A stretch of DNA of 64,000 bases from Lepturacanthus savala (taxonomy: Eukaryota; Chordata; Actinopteri; Scombriformes; Trichiuridae). Where the stretch lies: contig CM060463.1 of NCBI GenBank assembly GCA_030544235.1, positions 38,281,920 through 38,345,919 on the forward strand, read 5' to 3'. The translations under genes and the position numbers were made by a program. This document shows, piece by piece, positions 13,701-24,435 of this stretch (within the stretch, counting starts at the first letter, position 1; each line of letters opens with the position of its first letter). Below the pieces are notes generated by a model. It had not been told where the DNA came from, searched no databases, and saw only the letters and a program-made list of their open reading frames with translations.

Positions 13701-13935
13701 TGTTTATGTCGTGTTTGTCGTATTTATGTTGTGTTTATGTCGTATTTGTCGTGTTCATGTCGTGTTCATGTCGTGTTTATGTCGTATTTATGTCGTATTT
13801 ATGTCGTGTTTATGTCGTGTTCATGTCGTGTTCATGTCGTATTTATGTCGTATTTATGTCGTGTTCATGTCGTGTTTATGTCGTGTTTATGTCGTGTTCA
13901 TGTCGTGTTTATGTCGTATTTATGTCGTATTTATG
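4768..13935. repeat. 9.2-kb satellite-like array of an 11-bp unit
   Basis: The basic units are TATTTATGTCG, TGTTTATGTCG and TGTTCATGTCG (11 bp), with occasional shortened units (TATTTGTCG, TGTTATGTCG, TTTACGTCG). Because 11 bp is not a multiple of three and the unit has no forward stop, all three plus frames are open for about 3,050-3,070 codons and read almost the same peptide string (YVVFMSYLCRI type). This is a repeat artefact. Blocks recur at larger scale: rare variants repeat at spacings of about 949, 771 and 3,424 bp. Confidence 0.95.
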
Positions 13936-14300
13936 CTTTAGTCTTTAATTTCCACTGTTTAAATGTCCGGTTTCACCTTTGACCTCATTAAAACTCACTG
14001 TTTCTCTGTTTTCACCAGACTTTTATTCATGTAGTTTCTGTCTCTCGTCACGTTTAACTTCTAGTTTTTAAATGAAGACGATAAAACATTTAAAATATAA
14101 AACATTTCAGATAAAAACCTCTGGCTCCTAAAGAGTTAAACCATGAATCTGATGATGTTTGACAAAATCAGCTGCTGTTTCACCTTTAGCTTCCGGTCGG
14201 AATGCTAAGCTAAGCTAAGCTAACCGCTAACTCGCTGGCAGAGCTGAAAAAATGTGTTTATGCACGTTTGTAATAAATCATGGTGGATGAATAGTAGAGA

Positions 14301-14364
<64 letters not shown>

Positions 14365-14432
14365 GTTGTTGTTATTCTGGTAGAATGAACTCAGACTCTC
14401 TCCTTCAGTAGAGAATGTTTCATAGAACTGAG

Positions 14433-14470
<38 letters not shown>

Positions 14471-14576
14471 CACATTCCAGTGTGTGTGTGTGTGTGTTCA
14501 GGGTTGGACTCTGATTCACGTCAGGCTGCAGATTTACTGTTTTATTGTAGGCTGGGTCCTGGTTTCTGATTGGCTG

Positions 14577-14635
<59 letters not shown>

Positions 14636-14724
14636 ATCAGAGATCTCAGCTCCGCTAAAACATCGTGACCAGAAACACTTTACAACAAAAAGTCAACTAG
14701 TTCTGAGTCAAGAACAATCCAATG

Positions 14725-14765
<41 letters not shown>

Positions 14766-15838
14766 CATTACATGTTAAATGGTGATTTTCTCTGTTAACT
14801 GCAGCATTAACTCATCATCTACAGTCACAGCTGTAAACATTCAATTAATTAATTAATTAAATTAATTAATTAAATCTTCATCATTTTAATTTGTGATTCT
14901 CATCAGTTTCAGATGAAACAGGATTTATTTCTGTAAAACAGCTGTTTAACCTTTAACCTCAGCAGCGCCACCTATAGCCCAACACATCTATATAATAGTA
15001 CTAGTAGTAACCAGAGGGCGCCCCCTGTGGCCAACCTGCAGCATTACACCCACTCAAAGCTGCACATTCAGTTTCCTGGTGTTCAGTGAAGCTTTTGAGT
15101 CTTTAAGACTGAAAATACTGAAAGTTTAGATTATTTTACTGTTTTATTTATTCATTAATGACCTGAACTTCATCTGGTCACGAAACCAACGGAGAAAAAA
15201 CAAGAAAACAACAAAAACATGGAGTCAAACGGTGAATTAACGAATCCGACTTCAGAAAACCAACAGATTAATGAATAAATAGACATTTAAAGGATTTACT
15301 GAACATATTTATACTATTAAACAGTTCAAAGTTGTTCTAATGTATAATATAATATATGTTTTATATATATATATATATAAGACGCTGTCATTAACTTTAC
15401 TGTCTGGAATTATAATAAAACACAGTAAGTTTTATTAAGTGTCTGTCGAGTGTAAATAATAAACAGTAAATGTGACATTAAAGTGATTTTATTGTTTAAT
15501 TCTACAGATTTCAATGTTTGAGATGAAAACATGAAGAAGATGAATAAACATTAGAACAGATTAGAATATGTTATTTGATGAAATGATTGTGGTTTTAATA
15601 ACAAAGATCAGATCCATCATCAGGAGGTTTAACAGTGGTTTAGGATCCGGGACATTAACTTCAGTCTCAGCATCAACTGGTTCCTGGTTTCCTCCCAGTC
15701 AGAACCTGATGTTTCTACTGGAGAAGAAGAAGAATGTTCCTCATGTTCCTCATGTTCTTCATGTTCTTCATGTTCCTCCTGAGGCTGGTTCAGGTTTTAA
15801 AGCAGTTTATTCATTTTAATATTGAGAACGATGAAAAC
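13936..15838. other. Gene-free interval between the satellite and hgh1
   Basis: Unique AT-rich sequence with no supported exon. It contains CA/TG microsatellites at about 14301-14357, 14433-14468, 14481-14498, 14578-14632 and 14726-14764, a (TTAA)n patch near 14844-14872, an AT run at 15363-15380, and four CATGTTC(C/T)T copies near 15740-15780. Confidence 0.6.
15806..15811 (-). terminator. Candidate hgh1 polyadenylation signal
   Basis: TTTATT on the plus strand is AATAAA on the hgh1 strand, only about 28 nt after the stop codon. It would give a very short 3' UTR; more distal signals are possible. Confidence 0.35.
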
Positions 15839-16069
15839 TCATGTTCCGAACCAGAATCCTCCCTGCTGCCGCCCCTCTGTCTCCTCCTTCTTCTCCTGCT
15901 CCTCCTCCTGCTCCTCCTCCTGCTCCTCCTCCTCCAGCCTCCTCTGCTCCTCCTGCAGCTCCTCCTGTTCTTTGGCATCAGCCTCCTTCAGTTTCTCCTC
16001 CACATCTTCAGGAATCTCCACCTTCATCAGGTTCTCCATCCCAGTCTGAGGTTCATCTCCGATCAGAAC
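15839..16069 (-). CDS. hgh1: hgh1 coding exon 9 (terminal)
   Basis: Residues 319-394. It begins VLIGDEPQTGMENLMKVEIP after a TCCTCCAG acceptor and ends GGFWFGT-stop (TGA at 15839-15841). The core motif of the HGH1 C terminus is followed by an expanded acidic tail of EEEQ repeats encoded by (GAGGAGGAGCAG)n. Confidence 0.93.
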   Translation of the reverse strand, partial: VLIGDEPQTGMENLMKVEIPEDVEEKLKEADAKEQEELQEEQRRLEEEEQEEEQEEEQEKKEETEGRQQGGFWFGT

Positions 16070-19000
16070 CTGGAGGATGAACAGTTAGCGTTAGCTAACA
16101 AACGTTAGCTATAATCTATAACCCTGGAGGTCTGGAGAGAACTCTTGGGACCCGGACCTGTCCTACCTGGACCCGGTCCACCCGGACCCGTCCTACCTGG
16201 ATCAGTTTCTCACAGGCTGCTCCTACATGGGGGTCCTTCTCCCAGCGGTGGAACTCTCGGAGGATCACGTAGACCTTCTTCTCCTTCAGGGTCTGACGAC
16301 CTGGTTTAGTGGCTGTGAGCTGGAGGACAAAAAACACCAGGATCAGGACCAGGATCTGGATCTGGATCATCAGGAGGGTTAGAATGGGGTGGAGTGGTGG
16401 TCTGGGTGTGGTTTTACATCGAGGTCTAGGTCTGGTTCTGGGTCTAGTACCAGGTAGAGAGCCCCCAGCAGCATCTTCCTGATGTCTCGGTCTGGGTCTA
16501 GGTCTAGGTCTGGTTCTAGGTCTGGTTCAGGTTCTGGGTCTAGGTCTGGGTCTAGGTCTAGGTCTGGTTCTAGGTCTGGTTCTAGGTCTGGGTCTGGGTC
16601 TAGGTCTGGTTCTGGGTCTAGGTCTGGGTCTGGGTCTAGGTCTAGGCCTGGTACCAGGTAGAGAGCCTCCAGCAGCATCTTCCTGATGTCTACGTCTAGG
16701 TCTACGTCTGGGTCTGGTTCTAGGTCTGGTTCAGGTTCTGGTTGTGGGTCTGGTACCAGGTAGAGAGCCTCCAGCAGCATCTTCCTGATGTCTAGGTCTG
16801 GTTCTAGGTCTGGGTCTGGTTCTAGGTCTAGGTCTGGGTCTGGTTCTGGTTCTAGGTCTGGTACCAGGTAGAGAGCCTCCAGCAGCATCTTCCTGATGTC
16901 TAGGTCTGGTTCTAGGTCTGGGTCTGGTTCTGGTTCTAGGTCTAGGTCTGGGTCTGGTTCTGGTTCTGGGTCTGGGTCTAGGTCTAGGTCTAGGTCTGGT
17001 ACCAGGTAGAGAGCCTCCAGCAGCATCTTCCTGATGTCTGGATCCTCTTCTCTCTTCTTGTCTTCAGGCAGGTACTGCAGGTCCACAGGTAGACCTGGAC
17101 CAGGACCAGAGGTTAGTGTTTTATTATTGAGCCTATGAAGTAAAGGTCATGTTAATACCAGCAGATTAATATTAATATTATTCATAATTAATATGAATAA
17201 TTAATATGAATAATGAATATGAATAATTAATGAGACTCTGTCCAACCTTCATTCTCCTCCTCACTCAGCTCCTCTGGTCCAGCCAATGGCAGCAGCAGGA
17301 AGGGCAGGATGTCCACCTGGTCGCCTAGCAACCACTCATGATGGGCTGGATGGGAGGAAGGACACGGGATCAGGGTCTGGGACCAGGGTCTAGGTCCAGG
17401 TAGGACCAGGGTCTAGGACCAGGATCTAGGACCAGGTAGGACCAGGGTCTGGGACCAGGTAGGATCAGGGTCTAGGACCAGGGTCTAGGACCAGGGTCTA
17501 GGACCAAGGTCTAGGTCCAGGTAGGACCAGGATCTAGGACCAGGGTCTAGGTCCAGGTAGGACCAGGATCTAGGACCAGGGTCTAGGACCAGGATCTAGG
17601 ACCAGGGTCTAGGTCCAGGTAGGACCAGGATCTAGGACCAGGGTCTAGGACCAGGGTCTAGGACCAGGGTCTAGGACCAGGGTCTAGGCCCAGGGTGTGG
17701 GTAAATATCTGGGTTTTACTGTTTTAAATTAAATTAAAGTTATTTCAGTGGATCAGACTATTTCCTGTGATGTTTCGGTGGATCAGACTATTTCCTGTGA
17801 TGTTTCGGTGGATCAGACTATTTCCTGTGATGTTTCAGTGGATCAGACTATTTCCTGTGTTATTTCAGTGGATCAGACTATTTCCTGTGTTATTTCAGTG
17901 GATCAGACTATTTCCTGTGTTATTTCAGTGGATCAGACTATTTCCTGTGATGTTTCGGTGGATCAGACTATTTCCTGTGATGTTTTGGTGGATCAGACTA
18001 TTTCCTGGGTGTAGAGCAGCATCTTCTCACCGTGGTCGAAGCAGCAGTTCCGTAGCGTCCCGATGACTCCGCCTCTTCTCAGCGTCGACGCCTGGAACTG
18101 AGTGAAGGGCAGCAACCTCTGGATCACACATCTGGAGCAAACAGCATATATAGGGATATTATATATAATATAATATATAAGGATATGTAAAACCTACACT
18201 ACAAACTATTCTTATTATTTAGATTCATCTCATCGGCAGAGAATTCATCTTTTATTAGTTTCTCCTGATTTTAAATAGATGAAATCAACTAAAATCATCT
18301 TTATAATTTTATTATCTCATCTTTTCATTCTCATATTAACAAGAAAAACAGGAACATCTCAAATAATTAGAATATCAATATTTATATAATTTCAGAAAGT
18401 GAAACCCATTCTTCAGAAATATTTATATATTATATATTATTTAAATGTTTAAACCTTTATTTCTTGTAATATTGGAGACTTTGTTTTCCAGAAAATAAAA
18501 AGCTCAAACCTGATATTTAGTTGAGATGCAGCTTAAATATATATGTAATATCTACTAAATATCTACTAAATATCTACGTAACATCTACGTAACATCTACG
18601 TAACATCTACCTAACATCTACTAAATATCTACGTAACATCTACTAAATATCTACGTAACATCTACACAACATCTACATAACATCTACGTAACATCTACTA
18701 AATATCTATGTAATATCTACTAAATATCTACGTAACATCTACGTAACATCTACTAAATATCTACGTAACATCTACATAACATCTACTAAATATCTACGTA
18801 ACATCTACTAAATATCTACGTAACATCTACACAACATCTACATAACATCTACGTAACATCTACTAAATATCTATGTAATATCTACTAAATATCTACGTAA
18901 CATCTACGTAACATCTACTAAATATCTACGTAACATCTACATAACATCTACTAAATATCTACGTAACATCTACTAAATATCTACGTAACATCTACTAAAT

Positions 19001-22000
19001 ATCTACGTAACATCTACGTAACATCTACATAACATCTACGTAATATAACCCAACAACATTAAATGTAGAAAATACAGATTAACACAAAATATGACAAAGA
19101 AGACCAGAACCAGAACAGGAAGAAGACCAGCTGGACCACAGAGACCAGATCCAGACCAGCTGGACCGCTAGATCCAGACCAACTAGACTACAGAGACCAG
19201 ATCCAGCCCAACTGGACTACAGAGTACTGACCGGTCGGGGTCCAGGAGATAGGTCCTGGCCTCAGGCAGCTGGGTGAGGTTGGACAGGAGTGGACCCAGG
19301 TAGTGGAGCTGGTTCCTCTGGTTGTAGGACTCACAACACAACATGTGGACTATGTGGGCCAGACCCACGTCCTCCTGGAGGACCTGGAGCAGCAGAATAA
19401 GACCATCAGGGTCAGCACCAGGGTCAGGAGGAACCAGCAGAACATTTAAATTAATTCATGTGCCTAAACTACTGATCAATGATTCCAATAATCACCAGAT
19501 TCATTGATTAATTAGTCATTTATTAGTTAATTATTAGTAGAATGATTCTATGATGATGAATATTCAGGTTCTGCAGCAGCTGATGTGATTAAATCAGTTT
19601 TTATCAAACATGGAATTAATGTGAAGATGTTTTTATTGATCATTTTCTATATTCATGTTAATATCAGGATCTTATAGAATTATTGATCAATGGAACAACC
19701 TGAAAGATTTACCAGATTAAACTACTAATCAATAAAATATACACCAATCAATCAGAATTATTGGTAGCTGCAGCAGTAACTGTATAGAATCATTATTGAT
19801 AGAATTATTATTTTATCAATACTGATCGATTAATCATTAATCATCATTAGAATCCTCGTTAGTTGCAGCTCTAATTAACTAGAATCATCTTTATTTTACT
19901 GAACTCAGATCATTTATCTCATTTCTAGTCGTTTTTATTGATTTTGACTTTTAATCATAAATTTTGTTATATTTTTTAATCCAAATCAATAAAAATCCTT
20001 TCAATAAGACAAACTCTGCTGTTAGAGGAGTTATTAGTAACACTCCAGGTGTTAATGACACGTTGTTTATTTCCTGCAGGTAAACAACAACAACATCGTT
20101 TACCTTCAACACCGTCCTGCAGCTTTTCTGGTGGCGGCTCAGGTTTGATAAGATGCTGCAGGTCTGATCAGCCAACAGGTGATCTGGATCCACCAGGTTC
20201 CTCAGGAGGACCGGAAGAACCTGCACGTCTGTCAGCAGCACCTGGAACAGGTAGGACACCGACAGGTGAGTTCACCTGGTCAATAACACAGACAGGTGAG
20301 TTCACCTGGTCAATAACACAGACAGGTGAGTTCACCTGGTCAATAACACAGACAGGTGAGTTCACCTGGTCAATAACACAGACAGGTGAGTTCACCTGGT
20401 CATTAACACCGACAGGTGAGTTCACCTGGTCATTAACACAGACAGGTGAGTTCACCTGGTCATTAACACAGACAGGTGAGTTCACCTTGTTAATAACACA
20501 GACAGGTGAGTTCACCTGGTCAATAACACCGACAGGTGAGTTCACCTGGTCATTAACACAGACAGGTGAGTTCACCTGGTCATTAACACAGACAGGTGAG
20601 TTTACCTGGTCAATAACACCGACAGGTGAGTTCACCTGGTCAATAACACAGACAGGTGAGTTCACCTGGTCAATAACACAGACAGGTGAGTTCACCTGGT
20701 CATTAACACAGACAGGTGAGTTCACCTGGTCATTAACACAGACAGGTGAGTTTACCTGGTCATTAACACCGACAGGTGAGTTCACCTGGTCATTAACACC
20801 GACAGGTGAGTTCACCTGGTCAATAACACAGACAGGTGAGTTTACCTGGTCATTAACACAGACAGGTGAGTTTACCTGGTCAATAACACCGACAGGTGAG
20901 TTCACCTGGTCAATAACACAGACAGGTGAGTTCACCTGGTCATTAACACAGACAGGTGAGTTCACCTGGTCATTAACACAGACAGGTGAGTTTACCTGGT
21001 CATTAACACAGACAGGTGAGTTCACCTGGTCATTAACACCAACAGGTGAGTTTACCTGGTCAATAACACAGACAGGTGAGTTTACCTGGTCATTAACACA
21101 GACAGGTGAGTTTACCTGGTCATTAACACAGACAGGTGAGTTCACCTGGTCATTAACACAGACAGGTGAGTTCACCTGGTCATTAACACAGACAGGTGAG
21201 TTTACCTGGTCATTAACACAGACAGGTGAGTTCACCTGGTCATTAACACAGACAGGTGAGTTCACCTGGTCATTAACACAGACAGGTGAGTTTACCTGGT
21301 CATTAACACAGACAGGTGAGTTCACCTGGTCAATAACACAGACAGGTGAGTTCACCTGGTCAATAACACCAACAGGTGAGTTCACCTGGTCAATAACACC
21401 AACAGGTGAGTTCACCTTGTTAATAACACCAACAGGTGAGTTCACCTGGTCAATAACACAGACAGGTGAGTTCACCTGGTCAATAACACCGACAGGTGAG
21501 TTCACCTGGTCATTAACACAGACAGGTGAGTTCACCTGGTCATTAACACAGACAGGTGAGTTTACCTGGTCATTAACACAGACAGGTGAGTTTACCTGGT
21601 CAATAACACCGACAGGTGAGTTCACCTGGTCAATAACACAGACAGGTGAGTTCACCTGGTCATTAACACAGACAGGTGAGTTCACCTGGTCATTAACACA
21701 GACAGGTGAGTTTACCTGGTCATTAACACAGACAGGTGAGTTCACCTGGTCATTAACACCAACAGGTGAGTTTACCTGGTCAATAACACAGACAGGTGAG
21801 TTTACCTGGTCATTAACACAGACAGGTGAGTTTACCTGGTCATTAACACAGACAGGTGAGTTCACCTGGTCATTAACACAGACAGGTGAGTTCACCTGGT
21901 CATTAACACAGACAGGTGAGTTTACCTGGTCATTAACACAGACAGGTGAGTTCACCTGGTCATTAACACAGACAGGTGAGTTCACCTGGTCATTAACACA

Positions 22001-23468
22001 GACAGGTGAGTTTACCTGGTCATTAACACAGACAGGTGAGTTCACCTGGTCAATAACACAGACAGGTGAGTTCACCTGGTCAATAACACCAACAGGTGAG
22101 TTCACCTGGTCAATAACACCAACAGGTGAGTTCACCTTGTTAATAACACCAACAGGTGAGTTCACCTGGTCAATAACACAGACAGGTGAGTTCACCTGGT
22201 CAATAACACCAACAGGTGAGTTCACCTGGTCAATAACACCAACAGGTGAGTTCACCTTGTTAATAACACCAACAGGTGAGTTCACCTGGTCAATAACACC
22301 GACAGGTGAGTTCACCTGGTCAATAACACAGACAGGTGAGTTCACCTGGTCAATAACACCAACAGGTGAGTTCACCTGGTCAATAACAGAGACAGGTGAG
22401 TTCACCTGGTCAATAACACCAACAGGTGAGTTCACCTGGTCAATAACACCAACAGGTGAGTTCACCTTGTTAATAACACCGACAGGTGAGTTCACCTGGT
22501 CAATAACACAGACAGGTGAGTTCACCTGGTCAATAACACCGACAGGTGAGTTCACCTGGTCAATAACACAGACAGGTGAGTTCACCTGGTCAATAACACC
22601 GACAGGTGAGTTCACCTGGTCATTAACACAGACAGGTGAGTTCACCTGGTCAATAACACCGACAGGTGACCAATTATAAAGATCATATATGTGTATCTAC
22701 ATATTATTATTATTATATATGTTTATTTTCAGGAGTTTCATACATTTTATTATCTTTAACTCAGTCACCTGGTGCAGGGTCTCATCAGCCGACAGGTTGA
22801 TGAAGATGTAGTAGGAGTCCTTCGCTATGGCAACAGAGGGGTCAGAGGTCAGAGCAAACAGAGCCACCAGGAGGTCAGGTTTAGTTCGGAGGAAACGGCA
22901 GCCATCCCTGAAAACAATGAGGTCATTTAAGGTGGAAACTTTAAGGTGGAATTCAATGAGCTGAGTGACAGTGAAGGAATGAATCTGTTCGTTGAACTGA
23001 TTCACCAACATCACAGTTTATTCAGGCCAGAACCACGTCTGTGTATTCATTCATATTCATTAATATTCATTATTAATTATTTATTCATTAAATACGGTCA
23101 ATGAGCGAAACTTCTTTTCAGTTTGAGTCGTGTTTCAAACAAACTCAGCTTCATTCTCATCGTTATTCTTCAGACACAGAGGAAATAAATTAACTCATGT
23201 TTTATTTCTCACCTGTTAATAAAATGTTCCTGAATAAACTGTTATAGACGATGTTTAAAGGATCATTTAACTATGTTTTCCTGTTATTCATCTATAGATA
23301 CACGTACAGCCTGGTGAACAGTGTGATATTATTGATGAATGATGATTAGCGGGGTCACCTGCTGCCTGACAGCCCCAGGACGTATTCTGTGGTCTGAGCT
23401 TTAACATCAGGGCGAGTTGTTGGCGTCAGGAAGGAAATCAGCTCCGACGTCTCTGAGTCACTCAGCAT
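15839..23468 (-). CDS. hgh1: HGH1 homolog (FAM203), eEF2 chaperone adaptor; 9 coding exons
   Basis: Coding segments on the minus strand, in transcript order, are 23359-23468, 22769-22907, 20104-20241, 19232-19383, 18031-18131, 17247-17345, 17003-17094, 16197-16319 and 15839-16069. They sum to 1,185 nt, 394 residues plus stop, close to the ~390 aa of human HGH1. All junctions are GT-AG and in phase. HGH1 is an all-helical armadillo-repeat protein with DUF383 and DUF384 domains. In yeast it bridges eEF2 to the TRiC/CCT chaperonin to help fold eEF2 in the cytosol; that role here is inferred from homology. Recognisable stretches are LHYLGPLLSNLTQLPEAR, LRRGGVIGTLRNCCFDH, HHEWLLGDQVDILPFLLLPL and VDLQYLPEDKKREEDPDIRK. 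The C-terminal ~45 residues are a Glu/Gln-rich coiled-coil-like tail. Introns 2, 5, 6 and 7 hold minisatellites. Confidence 0.95.
16197..16319 (-). CDS. hgh1: hgh1 coding exon 8
   Basis: 41 codons in phase 0. It reads LTATKPGRQTLKEKK, then VYVILREFHRWEKDPHVGAA and CEKLIQ, matching the conserved DUF384 region. The acceptor is TTGTCCTCCAG and the donor CAG|GTAGGA. Confidence 0.95.
16380..17002. repeat. Minisatellite in hgh1 intron 7 carrying exon-7 copies
   Basis: GGTCTA/GGTCTG hexamers alternate with four extra copies of the 3' end of exon 7 and its donor (at about 16864-16900, 16757-16793, 16656-16690 and 16451-16486). On the gene strand each copy encodes DIRKMLLEALYLV (the last DIRKMLLGALYLV) and the intervening repeats encode Asp/Glu-Pro-Leu runs. 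All are in the exon-7 frame with no stop down to 16379. Confidence 0.95.
17003..17094 (-). CDS. hgh1: hgh1 coding exon 7
   Basis: Completes the codon split after exon 6 and reads LPVDLQYLPEDKKREEDPDI then RKMLLEALYL, ending at CTG|GTACCAG. This 5'-most copy is chosen as the real exon because only it carries the conserved VDLQYLP part and a proper acceptor (GGTCCAG). Four downstream copies of its end could act as alternative donors. Confidence 0.9.
17247..17345 (-). CDS. hgh1: hgh1 coding exon 6
   Basis: Reads AHHEWLLGDQVDILPFLLL, then PLAGPEELSEEENEG across the junctions. This is a diagnostic HGH1 segment. Acceptor CATCCAG, donor GAAG|GTTGGA. Confidence 0.95.
17370..17700. repeat. Minisatellite in hgh1 intron 5
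   Basis: Imperfect copies of GGACCAGGGTCTA, GGACCAGGATCTA and GGTCCAGGTA fill most of the intron between exons 5 and 6. Confidence 0.9.
17747..18010. repeat. 30-bp minisatellite in hgh1 intron 5, about 9 copies
   Basis: Each unit is GTGGATCAGACTATTTCCTG followed by TGATGTTTCG or TGTTATTTCA. The array ends about 20 bp from the donor of exon 5. Confidence 0.95.
18031..18131 (-). CDS. hgh1: hgh1 coding exon 5
   Basis: Completes Arg after exon 4 and reads CVIQRLLPFTQFQAS, then TLRRGGVIGTLRNCCFDH. Acceptor TTTGCTCCAG, donor CACG|GTGAGA. Confidence 0.95.
18535..19045. repeat. 11-bp ATCTACGTAAC / ATCTACTAAAT array in hgh1 intron 4
   Basis: Two 11-bp variants (ATCTACGTAAC and ATCTACTAAAT) intermix. 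A block of about 180 bp is itself duplicated (18625-18800 resembles 18805-18980). Confidence 0.9.
19232..19383 (-). CDS. hgh1: hgh1 coding exon 4
   Basis: Reads VLQEDVGLAHIVHMLCCES, then YNQRNQLHYLGPLLSNLTQ and LPEARTYLLDPDR, the most conserved armadillo segment of HGH1. The acceptor CTGCTCCAG gives the phase-0 join to exon 3. Donor CG|GTCAGT. Confidence 0.95.
19384..20103. other. hgh1 intron 3
   Basis: AT-rich unique sequence without a recognised element. No other exon is seen. Confidence 0.6.
20104..20241 (-). CDS. hgh1: hgh1 coding exon 3
   Basis: 46 codons in phase 0: VLLTDVQVLPVLLRNLVDP, then DHLLADQTCSILSNLSRHQ and KSCRTVLK. The SILSNLSR motif corresponds to ALANLSR of mammalian HGH1. 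The acceptor CTGTTCCAG lies only about 20 nt from the 30-bp minisatellite. Donor AAG|GTAAAC. Confidence 0.93.
20261..22669. repeat. 30-bp minisatellite, about 80 copies, in hgh1 intron 2
   Basis: The unit is GACAGGTGAGTTCACCTGGT followed by CAATAACACA, with variants CATTAACACA, ACACCG, ACACCA and TTTACC. As 30 is a multiple of three, long open frames appear on both strands (876 and 825 codons), but these are artefacts. Positions 20881-21480 and 21601-22200 read identically, showing a 720-bp (24-unit) tandem duplication. Confidence 0.97.
22769..22907 (-). CDS. hgh1: hgh1 coding exon 2
   Basis: Completes the Arg codon begun in exon 1 and reads DGCRFLRTKPDLLVALFALT, then SDPSVAIAKDSYYIFINLSA and DETLHQ. 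Acceptor TTGTTTTCAG, donor CAG|GTGACT. Confidence 0.95.
23359..23468 (-). CDS. hgh1: hgh1 coding exon 1 with start codon
   Basis: ATG at 23466-23468. It reads MLSDSETSELISFLTPTTRP, then DVKAQTTEYVLGLSGSR, resembling the N terminus of vertebrate HGH1. A TTTGTTTTCAG acceptor lies 16 nt before the ATG, so the 5' UTR is split and this is probably the second transcribed exon. Donor CAG|GTGACC. Confidence 0.92.
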
Positions 23469-24271
23469 CTTCACCGATCAAACTCTGAAAACAAATCAAT
23501 AATCAATACACTCTGCTCTTATACTCATGTAGATTCCTGTTAAAACAGCATTAAACTCTATGCTGCTCTGATCAGACATTAATCGATCAGTTACTGAAGG
23601 ATTGATTGATTAGTTATCTGAAAGCCTAAATGCTTATTTTAAAAATATATTGGAGATTTTATGTTTACTGACCTACTTTTAATATGTAAATGTAGCCAGA
23701 ACAGATATTGATATAAAATATTTAATCATAACAATGATTATTAATTATTTAATGATTTATTTTAAGGACCAGAAAAAAAGGTGAAATAAAATGTTGTAAA
23801 TGTGGATCAGTGTTTCTAAACATGAAGATTCAACCTAAAATGTCTTTATTTGTCCAAAGATCATCAGTTTATTATTATAGAGACTAAAGAAACCAGGAAA
23901 TAATCAGAGAAGAGAAGCTGGAACCAGAGAATTTACACATTTACTGATTAATCAATGACTCTATTAATCGATATTAAAAAGATGTCGATTAATGTGACAG
24001 AAACTATCGATTAACTGATGGATCCTTGCAGCTCCAGCTGCTAATAACGCGTTTATTAAAGTATAATTTACCAGTATTTGTCTATAACTATTGAATTATC
24101 TGTATATTTCTGTCAGGAGTTTTATAAACTAGGTTTAATGGAAGTTATTTACTATTAGCATGGCACGTTAGAGAAGCTAACTACATGCTAGCTACCGCTA
24201 ACTTTACATAACGGGCTATTGAAGCTAGCTAAGCTAACTAGCTGTGATTGTCAGAATAAAAGTATCTTTAC

Positions 24272-24430
24272 CTGATTTTATCCAGGTGACACTTAAACAT
24301 CACATCATCATCTTCATGTGACAACGGTCACACGTGGACTACAGCTGAAACTCACTTCCGGTGTTCAATGTTTTTTTTAGTGCTTTATTTAACACAGATG
24401 TTGTTCACAGTAACAAGATGGCGGCAGCGT
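24272..24430 (-). promoter_or_regulatory. Probable hgh1 non-coding first exon and promoter
   Basis: On the minus strand GATAAAATCAG|GTAAAG at 24272 is a good donor that would pair with the acceptor just before the start codon. Upstream lies ACTTCCGG (24354-24361), a consensus ETS site common in housekeeping promoters, and AAGATGGCGGC (24415-24425), a canonical YY1 site. The start site itself cannot be placed. Confidence 0.55.
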
Positions 24431-24435
24431 TCTGC

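Noticed and set aside
4730..13982. Three overlapping plus-strand frames of about 3,070 codons
   Set aside because: They are the three phases of one 11-bp tandem repeat with the same cyclic peptide, no domain and no unique sequence. Treated as satellite, not a gene.
16441..17060. GGTCTA-rich sequence resembling degenerate telomere repeat
   Set aside because: The hexamer is GGTCTA/GGTCTG, not TTAGGG, and it is interleaved with exon-7 copies, so it is a local minisatellite.
20049..22679. 876- and 825-codon frames on opposite strands
   Set aside because: Translations of the 30-bp minisatellite in hgh1 intron 2; length divisible by three explains openness on both strands.
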